A stretch of 64,000 nucleotides of DNA from Pedobacter soli. GTDB taxonomy: Bacteria > Bacteroidota > Bacteroidia > Sphingobacteriales > Sphingobacteriaceae. Shown here one piece after another: positions 8,711 to 16,706 of the stretch (its first letter is position 1; the number at the start of each line of letters is the position of its first letter). A program made the position numbers and the translations under genes. The DNA is taken from positions 62,001-126,000 of the forward strand of contig NZ_FMZH01000003.1 in NCBI RefSeq assembly GCF_900101435.1. The letters run 5' to 3'. The notes under the pieces are model-generated. The model did no database searches and was not told where the DNA came from. It was given only the letters and a program-made list of their open reading frames with translations.

Positions 8711-9278
8711 ACCATATAAGGCATAATTAGATAATATAAGCTTAGTTAAATTTTGCCTAAACCCCTATAATTGCAAGTTAAAATCATCCCGAATTAATTG
8801 TTAATTTAATTTATAAAGGGAATGTTATTAACAAAAAATTATTTAAAAGACCTTGTTTATAAGGTAAATGGAGCAGCCATTGAAGTACATAAAGCACTAG
8901 GCCCAGGTTTGTTAGAAGGCACTTATCACAAATGTATGGTGCATGAACTTAGCTTAAGAAACATTAAATTCAAATCTGAGCTCATTATTCCCATAAATTA
9001 TAAGGGACTGGAAATTGATGCAAATTTAAGGTGCGATTTATTAATTGAAGATTCTCTAGTCGTTGAACTTAAATCCGTAGAAAATGTATCTCCAATTCAC
9101 GTTGCCCAGCTTCTAACTTATATGAAGCTTCTACATATTCCGATTGGATTAATCATAAATTTCAATTGCTCACACATATTTACTGAGGGGCAGAAAACAT
9201 ATGTGAATGAAATATATGAATCAATTGCTTAATATTGTCTCCACATAACTTAAATGGAACTTACTTGCCTTATATGGT
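8711..9278. mobile_element. candidate GxxExxY mini-element bounded by 13-bp inverted repeats
   Basis: ACCATATAAGGCA at 8711-8723 is repeated in perfect inverted orientation at 9266-9278, enclosing 568 bp with one gene. Both ends continue inward over a further 17 bases with partial similarity, each ending TAAG. The unit lies between a methyltransferase and a glycosyltransferase that would otherwise be neighbours in a glycan group. There is no transposase, and no target-site duplication is obvious in the AT-rich flanks. The mobile nature is inferred from symmetry and position only. Confidence 0.4.
8822..9232 (+). CDS. GxxExxY protein (PD-(D/E)XK nuclease-like)
   Basis: The 136-residue protein carries the signature GLLEGTYHKC, which contains GxxExxY. 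A later acid pair lies in RCDLLIEDSLVVELKSVE, where D...ExK fits a PD-(D/E)XK nuclease core. The family is widespread in Bacteroidota, cyanobacteria and others as lone genes, and its function is unknown. It lies between inverted repeats (8711-8723 and 9266-9278), with AT-rich leaders of 129 and 108 nt on either side, unlike the tightly packed glycan genes around it. Confidence 0.88.
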   Translation: MLLTKNYLKDLVYKVNGAAIEVHKALGPGLLEGTYHKCMVHELSLRNIKFKSELIIPINYKGLEIDANLRCDLLIEDSLVVELKSVENVSPIHVAQLLTYMKLLHIPIGLIINFNCSHIFTEGQKTYVNEIYESIA

Positions 9279-9340
9279 GAATAAAATATAGTATTGGATA
9301 AGGCACATAAACCAATCTTTCTTTAATAGTAAAAACTAAC

Positions 9341-10258
9341 ATGCACAAACTTGCCCCAATAGCCCTTTTCGTTTATAACCGCCCGCAGCATACCGAGCGT
9401 ACCTTAAACTTTTTGCAGCAAAATGAGCTGGCGGCCGACAGTCAGTTATATATTTTTTCTGATGGTGCAAAAACTCCGTTCGATGAGGAAAAGGTTAAGG
9501 AGGTAAGGGCTATCATCAATAAAGTTAAAGGTTTCAAATCAGTTAAAGTAACTGAGCGGCAGGAAAATGCAGGTTTGGCCAATTCGGTAATTGCCGGTGT
9601 AAGCCAACTGGTGGCCGAATACGATCAGGTAATTGTTTTTGAAGATGATCTTATTACTTCACCACATACCTTAGCCTATTTTAACGATGCATTAAATCGC
9701 TACCGCGACGAGGAAAAAGTAATGCATATCGGTGCATACATGTACCCGCTTGAGGGCGAAAAGCTACCACAATCGTTTTTTTACCGCGCTGCAACCAGTT
9801 GGGGTTGGGCTACCTGGGGAAGGGCCTGGAAAAACTTTGAACCCGATATCAACCTGCTGATCAAACAATTCGACAAGAAAAAGAGGAAAGCATTTTCGAT
9901 CGATCATACCATGAATTTCTGGAAACAAATGCTCGAATTCAAAAAGGGTAAAAACAATAGCTGGGCCATCAGGTGGTATGCTTCCATTTTCTTAAAAGAT
10001 GGCTTAACGCTTAACCCATCGCAATCCCTGGTCAACAATATTGGTCATGATGGAACCGGCGTACACTCAGGCATAAACGATATATACAACGTAGTTATCA
10101 ACCCTAAACCCATTATAGAATTTCCAACGGTAATTGCCGAAGATGCTTTAGCCTATAAATCAATAAAGAAGTTTTTAGCCAAACGGAAAGGTAATATGGT
10201 TACACGGGTCAGGCGTTTCGTGAAAGAAAAACTGGCGCAATACTTCTCTAAAAAATAA
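9341..10258 (+). CDS. glycosyltransferase family 2-like (GT-A fold)
   Basis: The 305-residue protein begins IALFVYNRPQHTERTLNFL, a typical nucleotide-binding start for GT-A enzymes. It then has YIFSDGAK and the metal-binding acidic motif VFEDDLITSP (about 104-113, EDD). A conserved aromatic stretch TSWGWATWGRAW follows; I know it from Bacteroidota sugar transferases of this type. It should add a sugar to a surface glycan intermediate in the cytosol. It follows the GxxExxY unit and probably belonged to the same cluster as the flippase. Confidence 0.85.
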   Translation: MHKLAPIALFVYNRPQHTERTLNFLQQNELAADSQLYIFSDGAKTPFDEEKVKEVRAIINKVKGFKSVKVTERQENAGLANSVIAGVSQLVAEYDQVIVFEDDLITSPHTLAYFNDALNRYRDEEKVMHIGAYMYPLEGEKLPQSFFYRAATSWGWATWGRAWKNFEPDINLLIKQFDKKKRKAFSIDHTMNFWKQMLEFKKGKNNSWAIRWYASIFLKDGLTLNPSQSLVNNIGHDGTGVHSGINDIYNVVINPKPIIEFPTVIAEDALAYKSIKKFLAKRKGNMVTRVRRFVKEKLAQYFSKK

Positions 10259-10372
10259 TTTCAGCAAATATTTTCAGTTATAGCCTCTTGTTGTGAGCTA
10301 TTTAAAAAATGACAAACCTTTTTTTAATGGCTCCTGTTCTTTTTATACATCAAAACTATAAAAAATAACAAC

Positions 10373-10828
10373 ATGAAAACAGCAACAGCAACTGCAGAAG
10401 TACTTAACGATCTCATCTTAATTAATAACGACCGTATTGAAGGCTATGAAAGAGGTCGCAAGGAATTAAAAGATGGTGACGCCGATTTAAAATCACTCTT
10501 TTTAAACATGATTAGCGAAAGCCAGAAATATAAAATGGCTTTAGCTACTGAAGTATCGGCCTTAGGCGAAGATATTGAAACCGGAACCACCAATTCGGGC
10601 AAAATTTACAGGGTTTGGATGGATGTTAAGGCTATGTTTACCGGCAACGACCGCCAAACTGTTTTAAACAATTGCGAATTTGGTGAAGACGCAGCGCAAA
10701 ACGCCTATAAAATGGCTTTAGAGGAAGAAGATCTGCCATCGAACATTAGAGAGTTAATTTCGGATCAGAAGGCATCATTAAGAACCTCGCACGATGAAAT
10801 AAAAAGGTTGCGCGATGCACAGGCATAA
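10373..10828 (+). CDS. PA2169/DUF2383 four-helix-bundle protein
   Basis: A 151-residue all-helical protein. The pattern LNDLILINNDRIEGYERG and later AYKMALEEEDLPSNIRELISDQ is characteristic of the PA2169 family (DUF2383, ferritin-like four-helix bundle). The function is unknown; members are often stress- or stationary-phase-induced in other bacteria. It is monocistronic and followed at once by a strong terminator. There is no signal peptide and there are no cysteines apart from one in NNCEFG. Confidence 0.85.
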   Translation: MKTATATAEVLNDLILINNDRIEGYERGRKELKDGDADLKSLFLNMISESQKYKMALATEVSALGEDIETGTTNSGKIYRVWMDVKAMFTGNDRQTVLNNCEFGEDAAQNAYKMALEEEDLPSNIRELISDQKASLRTSHDEIKRLRDAQA

Positions 10829-10850
10829 TGGAATAACTTATATAAAAACG

Positions 10851-10887
10851 AAAAACTCCCCTGGTTTATAACGAGGGGAGTTTTTTT
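10851..10887. terminator. bidirectional terminator between the PA2169-family gene and cphA
   Basis: A 12-bp perfect stem (10851-10862 with 10874-10885) has an 11-nt loop. A T-run follows on the plus strand and an A-run precedes it, so it can stop transcripts from both sides. The genes are convergent. Confidence 0.85.
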
Positions 10888-10899
10888 ATGATATAATTC

Positions 10900-10993
10900 C
10901 GTCATGCTGAACTTGTTTCAGGATATATTAGCCCCTGAAATACCCGTCTGACCAGCCGGGCAGAAATCCGATAGCTATCAGATCAGGGTGACG
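10900..10993. repeat. REP-like element, CGTCA...TGACG type
   Basis: The segment opens CGTCATGCTGA and ends TCAGGGTGACG, an imperfect inverted repeat. Within it is GATAGCTATC, a perfect 10-bp palindrome. Similar half-elements occur at 26924 and 31953 in this window. Such sequences are dispersed in Bacteroidota genomes. Confidence 0.55.
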
Positions 10994-11009
10994 ATGTTTT
11001 TTTAAAATT

Positions 11010-13625
11010 TTACGCTTCCAACTCCTTATCCAGATGTTCGGTAACCCGCTGAATGGTATTATCAATCGTATTACTCAAAATTGTTAAATAAGAACCTTTC
11101 TTAGCTGTATCAATCGCAATTTGCAAACATTCGGTACTCTTATGATTGATAATGACTTCTTTGTTAGGATCAACTTCGTAAATACCTTTCAAAAGTAAAT
11201 CGACTAAATCTTGCTGCTGGCGTCCGCGCAGGTATTTTTCCTGGCAGATGTAAATTTTATCGAACATTTGCGCCGAAATTCGGGCAGTTTCCATAATATC
11301 TGAATCTCTTCTGTCGCCTGTTGCAGAAATAATCCCTACATGTTCAGTTGCCTCTACGCCTTGCAAGAAACCTTTAACCCCGTTAAAACCATCAGGATTA
11401 TGTGCAAAATCTACCAGCACTTTAAAATCTTTGAATCTGAAAACATTCATCCTTCCCGGTGTGTGGGCCGCAGAAGGAATAAAAGTTTCTAATGCCAGGC
11501 GGATATCTTCAGGTTTATAGCCCCATAAATAGGTTGCAAGCGTTGCTGCAAGCACATTCTGGATCATAAAGTTTACTGACCCACCAAAAGTTAGCGGAAT
11601 GTGAGTGGCTTTATCTACCCTTAGTTTCCAGTCGCCTGTTTTAATGGTAATATATCCGTTTTCATAAATCGCGGCAATGCCTCCTTTTTTGCAGTGCTCT
11701 TTTACTACGGGATTATTTTCATCCATGCTAAAGTAAGCCACATTGCAGCGGGCATCTTTGGCAATACGTACGCAATATCCATTATCAGCATTTAATACCG
11801 CCCAGCCCTTGCGCCTAACCGCACCAATTACCACAGCTTTTACACGGGTTAAATCATCGAGATTATGAATATCAGAAATGCCAAGGTGATCTTCCTGAAT
11901 ATTAGTTACTACGCCAATATCACATGCATTAAAGCCTAATCCGGCTCTTAAAATACCCCCACGGGCGGTTTCAAGCACAGCAAACTCTACTGTAGGGTCT
12001 TTCAAAATAAACTCAGCACTCACTGGTCCGGTGGTATCGCCCTTCATCAGCATGGTATTGTGTACATACACCCCATCACTGGTAGTAAAACCTACCCGTT
12101 TACCGTTACTGCGGATAATATGTGCTATCAGCCGCGTAGTAGTGGTTTTTCCATTGGTTCCGGTTACGGCAATAATCGGAATTTGCGATAACTTACCTTG
12201 CGGATAAAGCATATCAATTACCGGGGCAGCCACATTTCGTGGTAAACCTTCACTCGGAGCTAAGTGCATTCTGAAACCAGGGGCAGCATTTACTTCCAAA
12301 ACAACACCTCCGTTTTCGGTTAGGGGCTGGGTAAGGTTTTGCGCCATAATGTCTATTCCGCAAATATCCAGACCAATTACCCTCGAAATTCTTTCGCAGA
12401 TAAATATATTTTGTGGATGTACAATATCGGTTACGTCGATAGATGTACCGCCGGTACTCAAATTAGCGGTCGATTTTAAATAAACAATCTCGCCCTTTTC
12501 CGGAATGGTTTCCAAAGTATAATCTTTCTTGGCCAATAAATCCAGCGTATCCCTGTCCACTGCAATTTCGGTTAATACATTCTCATGTCCGTAACCACGA
12601 CGTGGATCTTCATTCTCCTGATCAATCAGCTCCTGAATGGTGTGGATTCCGTTGCCCCTTACATGTGCCGGATCGCGCTGGGCAGCAGCTACCACTTTAT
12701 GGTCGATTACCAGTACCCTAAAATCATATCCGGTAATAAATCTTTCAATAATTACCCTTCTCGAGTAGGTTTTGGCATATTCGAAAGCGGCGATGGCAGC
12801 CTCCATCGTTTTCACATTAATGGTAGCACCCTTGCCGTGGTTACCATCTAAAGGCTTAAATACCAGTGGGAAACCCACTTTTTTAACCGAAGCTTCTAAA
12901 TCATCGATATTTGAGATGGTTACACCAGCTGCCACCGGAATGGCTGCCTCAGTAAGCAAACGCTTGGTTTCTTCTTTGTTACTGGCAATATCTACAGCTA
13001 TGCTGCTCGTTTTTTCGGTCATGGTAGCCCTGAAACGCACCTGATTTTTACCGTAGCCCAACTGCACCAGCGAACTTTTGTTCAGCCTGATCCAAGGAAT
13101 ACTTCTGCTCACAGCTTCTTCAACGATGGATGCGGTACTTGGCCCCAATGCTTCCAGTTCTCTGATTTCCCTCATCCTGCGGATATCGTGCTCCAAATCG
13201 TACTCTTTGTTATCAATGAGCGCTTCAGCAATCCGAACTGCAGCTTCGGCAGCATAAACGCCTACTTTTTCTTCCAGGTAACTGAATACCACGTTGTAAA
13301 CCCCTTCAGTTTTGGTCATGCGCGTGCGGCCAAAGCCAGTATCCATGCCCGCAAGGGTCTGAATTTCTAAAGCAATGTGCTCAATTACGTGCCCCATCCA
13401 GGTTCCTTCCTTTACGCGGGTAAAAAAGCCCCCTTCAACACCTTTAGAGCAGCGGTGAGTGAACATACTGGGTAGCAATTTCTCAATCCTTTCACTAAAT
13501 CCTTCTATCACGCTGGTTGGCTTCTGCTCCATATCCTCCAAATCCAACCGCATCTGAATTAATTTTTTCCGGTTAATCGACCAAATATTTGGCCCTCTTA
13601 ATACTTGTATGTTTGATATTTTCAT
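11010..13625 (-). CDS. cphA: cyanophycin synthetase
   Basis: CphA polymerises aspartate and arginine into cyanophycin (multi-L-arginyl-poly-aspartate), using ATP, in the cytosol. The 871-residue length is standard for CphA1. There is an N-terminal domain (1-160), an ATP-grasp domain with KPLDGNHGKG (257-266) and EVNAAPG (444-450), and a Mur-ligase-like domain with P-loop TGTNGKTTT (488-496). The two ATP sites add Asp and Arg respectively. The gene is divergent from cphB with a 293-nt shared control region and ends near a strong terminator. Both catalytic halves look intact. Confidence 0.95.
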   Translation of the reverse strand: MKISNIQVLRGPNIWSINRKKLIQMRLDLEDMEQKPTSVIEGFSERIEKLLPSMFTHRCSKGVEGGFFTRVKEGTWMGHVIEHIALEIQTLAGMDTGFGRTRMTKTEGVYNVVFSYLEEKVGVYAAEAAVRIAEALIDNKEYDLEHDIRRMREIRELEALGPSTASIVEEAVSRSIPWIRLNKSSLVQLGYGKNQVRFRATMTEKTSSIAVDIASNKEETKRLLTEAAIPVAAGVTISNIDDLEASVKKVGFPLVFKPLDGNHGKGATINVKTMEAAIAAFEYAKTYSRRVIIERFITGYDFRVLVIDHKVVAAAQRDPAHVRGNGIHTIQELIDQENEDPRRGYGHENVLTEIAVDRDTLDLLAKKDYTLETIPEKGEIVYLKSTANLSTGGTSIDVTDIVHPQNIFICERISRVIGLDICGIDIMAQNLTQPLTENGGVVLEVNAAPGFRMHLAPSEGLPRNVAAPVIDMLYPQGKLSQIPIIAVTGTNGKTTTTRLIAHIIRSNGKRVGFTTSDGVYVHNTMLMKGDTTGPVSAEFILKDPTVEFAVLETARGGILRAGLGFNACDIGVVTNIQEDHLGISDIHNLDDLTRVKAVVIGAVRRKGWAVLNADNGYCVRIAKDARCNVAYFSMDENNPVVKEHCKKGGIAAIYENGYITIKTGDWKLRVDKATHIPLTFGGSVNFMIQNVLAATLATYLWGYKPEDIRLALETFIPSAAHTPGRMNVFRFKDFKVLVDFAHNPDGFNGVKGFLQGVEATEHVGIISATGDRRDSDIMETARISAQMFDKIYICQEKYLRGRQQQDLVDLLLKGIYEVDPNKEVIINHKSTECLQIAIDTAKKGSYLTILSNTIDNTIQRVTEHLDKELEA

Positions 13626-13918
13626 GTAATGTTTTGCTCGCTATTTTAATGTTAAACAAGGCTTTGGGAAGGCCTATTCCTGCTCAATTTAAAGCATAAA
13701 ATATTGTCTGTAAATTATGCATTTATTCTCAGATTTGCCCCAGCCATTGGTTAAATCAATTTTAAAGGGTATTTGTTTTATTTTTAGGCACAAGCATGTT
13801 AATTTTATGTTATCTTATTTCAACTTTTGTTAATAAGTTAGATAATATTGACAAAAAAAGTCGCGTTTTTTATCATAAGCCTATATATTTGGAGTTTTTG
13901 ATATCAAACACACAAAAA
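13626..13918. promoter_or_regulatory. divergent control region between cphA and cphB
   Basis: This 293-nt AT-rich gap must hold the promoters of both genes. A TATATTTG at 13884-13891 fits the -7 consensus for cphB, but the -33 element is unclear. An open frame in the cphB phase extends back to 13796, but it is AT-rich and lacks conserved features, so it is treated as leader. No operator palindrome was recognised. Confidence 0.4.
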
Positions 13919-14794
13919 ATGGTTCCGGAAGGTAAACTCATCATTATTGGCGGCGCAATTAATACAGGCAGTTTTGCCGAAACGCAATTTGGATTGCCCG
14001 ATAACATGAACTTTTTTGAACGTGGAATTTTAAAGCGGATTACAACCGAATCGGTAAAAGATACCCAATCACGTTTTGAAATTATCACTACAGCATCGCT
14101 AATGCCAGAAAAAGTTGGCGAAGAATACATTAAAGCTTACGCACAATTAGATGTGCACAATGTGGGCGTGCTAAACATCACCAACAGAGAAGAAGCCAAT
14201 GCCGATGAAAACTACGCACGTATTCAGGCAGCAGAAGTAATTATTTTTACCGGTGGCGATCAGTTGCGCCTTTCCTCTATTTTTGGAGGCACTAAAATCC
14301 ATCAGCTTCTGCTCGAAAAATACCGTACAGAACCCGTGGTAATTGCTGGTACCTCGGCCGGCGCAGCAGCCAGTTCAAAAAACATGATTTATCAGGGCAG
14401 CAGTAAAGATGCCTTGTTGAAAGGTGAGGTGAAAATTACCGGCGGACTTGGCTTTATTGACGATGTAATTGTAGATACGCACTTTGTGCAAAGAGGTAGA
14501 ATTGGTCGTTTATTATATGCAGCAGCCAGTAACCCCGGTATTTTAGGTATTGGTCTGGGCGAAGATACCGGTCTTTTCATTTCCGATGGTCATATTATGG
14601 AAGCCATTGGCTCAGGCATGGTTATTTTAGTAGATGGCCGTACCATGGCCGATACCAATTTAACAGATGTTGAAATGGGTCAGCCGGTATCGATTAAGAA
14701 TATGGTGGTACATGTAATGTGCGATGGTGATGTTTATGACCTGAACGACCATAGTTTGGTGATCCAGCATCCGAAAGTAGCACCAATAGCATAG
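13919..14794 (+). CDS. cphB: cyanophycinase
   Basis: CphB is a serine exopeptidase that cuts cyanophycin into beta-Asp-Arg dipeptides. The nucleophile motif GTSAGAA follows FTGGDQLRL, as in the peptidase S51 family. The chain opens GKLIIIGGAIN. The start is placed at the ATG giving MVPEGKLII (291 residues, a normal length); the frame is open upstream to 13796 but the extra 41 residues look like leader. No signal peptide is seen, so this is the intracellular type. The dipeptidase gene follows after 57 nt. Confidence 0.92.
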   Translation: MVPEGKLIIIGGAINTGSFAETQFGLPDNMNFFERGILKRITTESVKDTQSRFEIITTASLMPEKVGEEYIKAYAQLDVHNVGVLNITNREEANADENYARIQAAEVIIFTGGDQLRLSSIFGGTKIHQLLLEKYRTEPVVIAGTSAGAAASSKNMIYQGSSKDALLKGEVKITGGLGFIDDVIVDTHFVQRGRIGRLLYAAASNPGILGIGLGEDTGLFISDGHIMEAIGSGMVILVDGRTMADTNLTDVEMGQPVSIKNMVVHVMCDGDVYDLNDHSLVIQHPKVAPIA

Positions 14795-14851
14795 TTCGGT
14801 TAATAATGATTAACTTGTACTTTAAATCGTCCTGTTTAATATCCCTACAAA

Positions 14852-15694
14852 ATGAAATTAATTATACACGGAGGTTTTTTTAGCGAATCGTCTACCAATC
14901 AGGAAACCAAAAAAGCGAAGCAAGATGCTTTGGCCAAAATTGTTACCCTTGGCCATTCCTATTTACAGCAGCATAGTGCTTTGGAAACTGTAGTTTATAC
15001 CGTTGCCTTACTCGAAGATAATGAGCTGTTTAATGCCGGCATTGGTTCGCAGATTCAGAGCGATGGAAAGGTGCGGTTAAGTTCGGCTTTAATGGACGGT
15101 AAAACTGAAAAATTCAGTGGCGTAATTAATGTCGAAGATGTAAAAAACCCCATCAAAATTGCGCAAAACCTGCTAACTTATGATGACCGCGTTTTAAGCG
15201 GACAAGGTGCTCAGGATTTTGCCCGTAAAAACGGATTCGAATATTTTAACCCCATCACGGTACAACGCCAGGCGGAATACGAAGCCAAACTAAATCAAAA
15301 AAACAACAAAGGTACCGTTGGCTGTGTAGCGCTTGATGCAAACGGAAATATAGCAGCGGCGACTTCTACCGGAGGTAAAGGTTTCGAAATTCCTTGCCGG
15401 GTAAGCGATTCGGCAACTGTGGCCGGCAATTTTGCCAATGCACATGCTGGCATTTCGTGCACAGGTGTTGGCGAAGATATTGTAAGTGGCGCACTGGCAG
15501 CCAAAATTGTAACACGCGTTACCGATGGCTTTTCTTTAAAAGATGCTGCCGATAAATCTTTCGCCGAATTGAAGGCATTTGATGGCTTTGCGGGCATTGT
15601 AGGTATATCTTCAACCGGTGAAATATACCACTGCGATTCTCATCCCTACATGGTTTGGGCATCTTTCGATGTTAATTTACAGGTATTTAGCTGA
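14852..15694 (+). CDS. iaaA: isoaspartyl peptidase / type III L-asparaginase
   Basis: An Ntn-hydrolase of 280 residues that would split beta-Asp-Arg dipeptides to Asp and Arg, completing cyanophycin breakdown. The chain opens with IIHGG (4-8) and has NAGIGS (61-66). The autocleavage site precedes Thr155 in KGTVGCVALD, which becomes the N-terminal nucleophile of the beta subunit. STGG and RVSDSAT follow, as expected. It is slightly shorter than E. coli IaaA. Its position behind cphB strongly supports the dipeptidase role over a general asparaginase. Confidence 0.88.
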   Translation: MKLIIHGGFFSESSTNQETKKAKQDALAKIVTLGHSYLQQHSALETVVYTVALLEDNELFNAGIGSQIQSDGKVRLSSALMDGKTEKFSGVINVEDVKNPIKIAQNLLTYDDRVLSGQGAQDFARKNGFEYFNPITVQRQAEYEAKLNQKNNKGTVGCVALDANGNIAAATSTGGKGFEIPCRVSDSATVAGNFANAHAGISCTGVGEDIVSGALAAKIVTRVTDGFSLKDAADKSFAELKAFDGFAGIVGISSTGEIYHCDSHPYMVWASFDVNLQVFS

Positions 15695-15711
15695 AATTAA
15701 AATTAAAGTAT

Positions 15712-15719
15712 TATTTTTG
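15712..15719 (+). promoter_or_regulatory. -7 box immediately before the TPR gene
   Basis: TATTTTTG matches TAnnTTTG and ends only 4 nt before the ATG at 15724. If used, the transcript would be nearly leaderless. The -33 element is unclear. Confidence 0.3.
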
Positions 15720-15723
15720 TTGC

Positions 15724-16407
15724 ATGACCAGGATTGTATTGGCTTTAATTGGCCTTTTTGCATCAGTACAACTACAAGCTCAAAACATCGATAAACCGGA
15801 AATCCAGGAACCAAACGGAGGTAACGCAATCAATATTGCCGTATCTAAATTTGAGCTGGAAGATGGCAATTCTTTTTTTGAGGAAGCAGAAGATTTAGAG
15901 CGAAAAGGCGACTACAACGAAGCACTAACCCTATTTGGTAAGGCAGCATTTGAGTATAACGCGGTAAAGAATTTTAACCGCTATGGCCAGGCTGTGATCA
16001 AAATGAGCAATATGCACTACCAGTTGGGCCGTTTTTCAGATGCAGAACAAATCCTCTTAAACGTGGCGTTAAAAAATTACTCCAAAACCGGAAACCGGGT
16101 GGGAGTGATGAATACCTACAGCCTTTTGGGCAAAGTTTACCTGGCCAATACCAAATATACCCAATCCATGTGGTTCTACACCCAGCAGGGCATATTGGCT
16201 AAACAACTCAAAAGCAACAACTCCTATATCGAATCGATGCTCGGCATTGTACAGGTTAAAATTAAAAAGAAAGATTTTACCCTTGCCCTTCGCGACTTAA
16301 AATCGGCCGAATGGTTTGCCAATTCTGTTAAAACCACTCAATACCGGAGCCAGATTAAAGATGCCCGCGATGTGATTGCCAGTAAAACCGCTGCAAAAAA
16401 AGGCTAA
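15724..16407 (+). CDS. exported tetratricopeptide-repeat protein
   Basis: A signal peptide (MTRIVLALIGLFASVQLQAQ) precedes about 200 residues of helical repeats. At least three TPR-like units are visible, for example GDYNEALTLFGKAAFEYNAV, GRFSDAEQILLNVALKNYSK and TKYTQSMWFYTQQGILAKQL. TPR proteins act as protein-binding scaffolds; the partner here is unknown. The gene follows the cyanophycin dipeptidase by 29 nt but has its own -7-like box, so a link to cyanophycin is not implied. Confidence 0.75.
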   Translation: MTRIVLALIGLFASVQLQAQNIDKPEIQEPNGGNAINIAVSKFELEDGNSFFEEAEDLERKGDYNEALTLFGKAAFEYNAVKNFNRYGQAVIKMSNMHYQLGRFSDAEQILLNVALKNYSKTGNRVGVMNTYSLLGKVYLANTKYTQSMWFYTQQGILAKQLKSNNSYIESMLGIVQVKIKKKDFTLALRDLKSAEWFANSVKTTQYRSQIKDARDVIASKTAAKKG

Positions 16408-16706
16408 GCAGCACTTTTTCAACCCGATTTAAATATTCAGAACCTTATTCAGCAGCTTTTTTTGAGGAAAAAGGGCGCTAAACCGGCTATTTATCGTCTG
16501 CAAATAGTCAAATTTCAACTCCTGTTTAAAACAAAAAATAAGCGCTAACGTTCTCCTATTGTTATTGTTAAATAAAAAGCTTTTAGCTAGATTTGATAAG
16601 TTTTAACAAGAGACGGTAATAATGCTGTCTCTTTTTTGTTTTTTTGCTAAAATGGTATCATATTGGCTATATAGAATTGGAAATGGATTTTAAATCATTT
16701 AAAGAG
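16408..16706. other. 299-nt intergenic region upstream of the tail-specific protease
   Basis: It holds the terminator hairpin at 16608-16637 and otherwise AT-rich sequence with no open frame worth calling. The frame of the downstream protease is open back to a TTG in the T-run of that hairpin, which cannot be a real start. Any promoter for the protease must lie between about 16637 and 16690. Confidence 0.5.
16608..16637 (+). terminator. rho-independent terminator after the TPR gene
   Basis: A 9-bp stem (AAGAGACGG with CTGTCTCTT, one G-U pair) has an 8-nt loop and is followed by TTTTG and a further T-run. Confidence 0.7.

Noticed and set aside
12772-13044. Plus-strand 90-residue frame inside cphA
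   Set aside because: It is antisense to the ATP-grasp region of cphA; the hydrophobic look is a codon-shadow effect.
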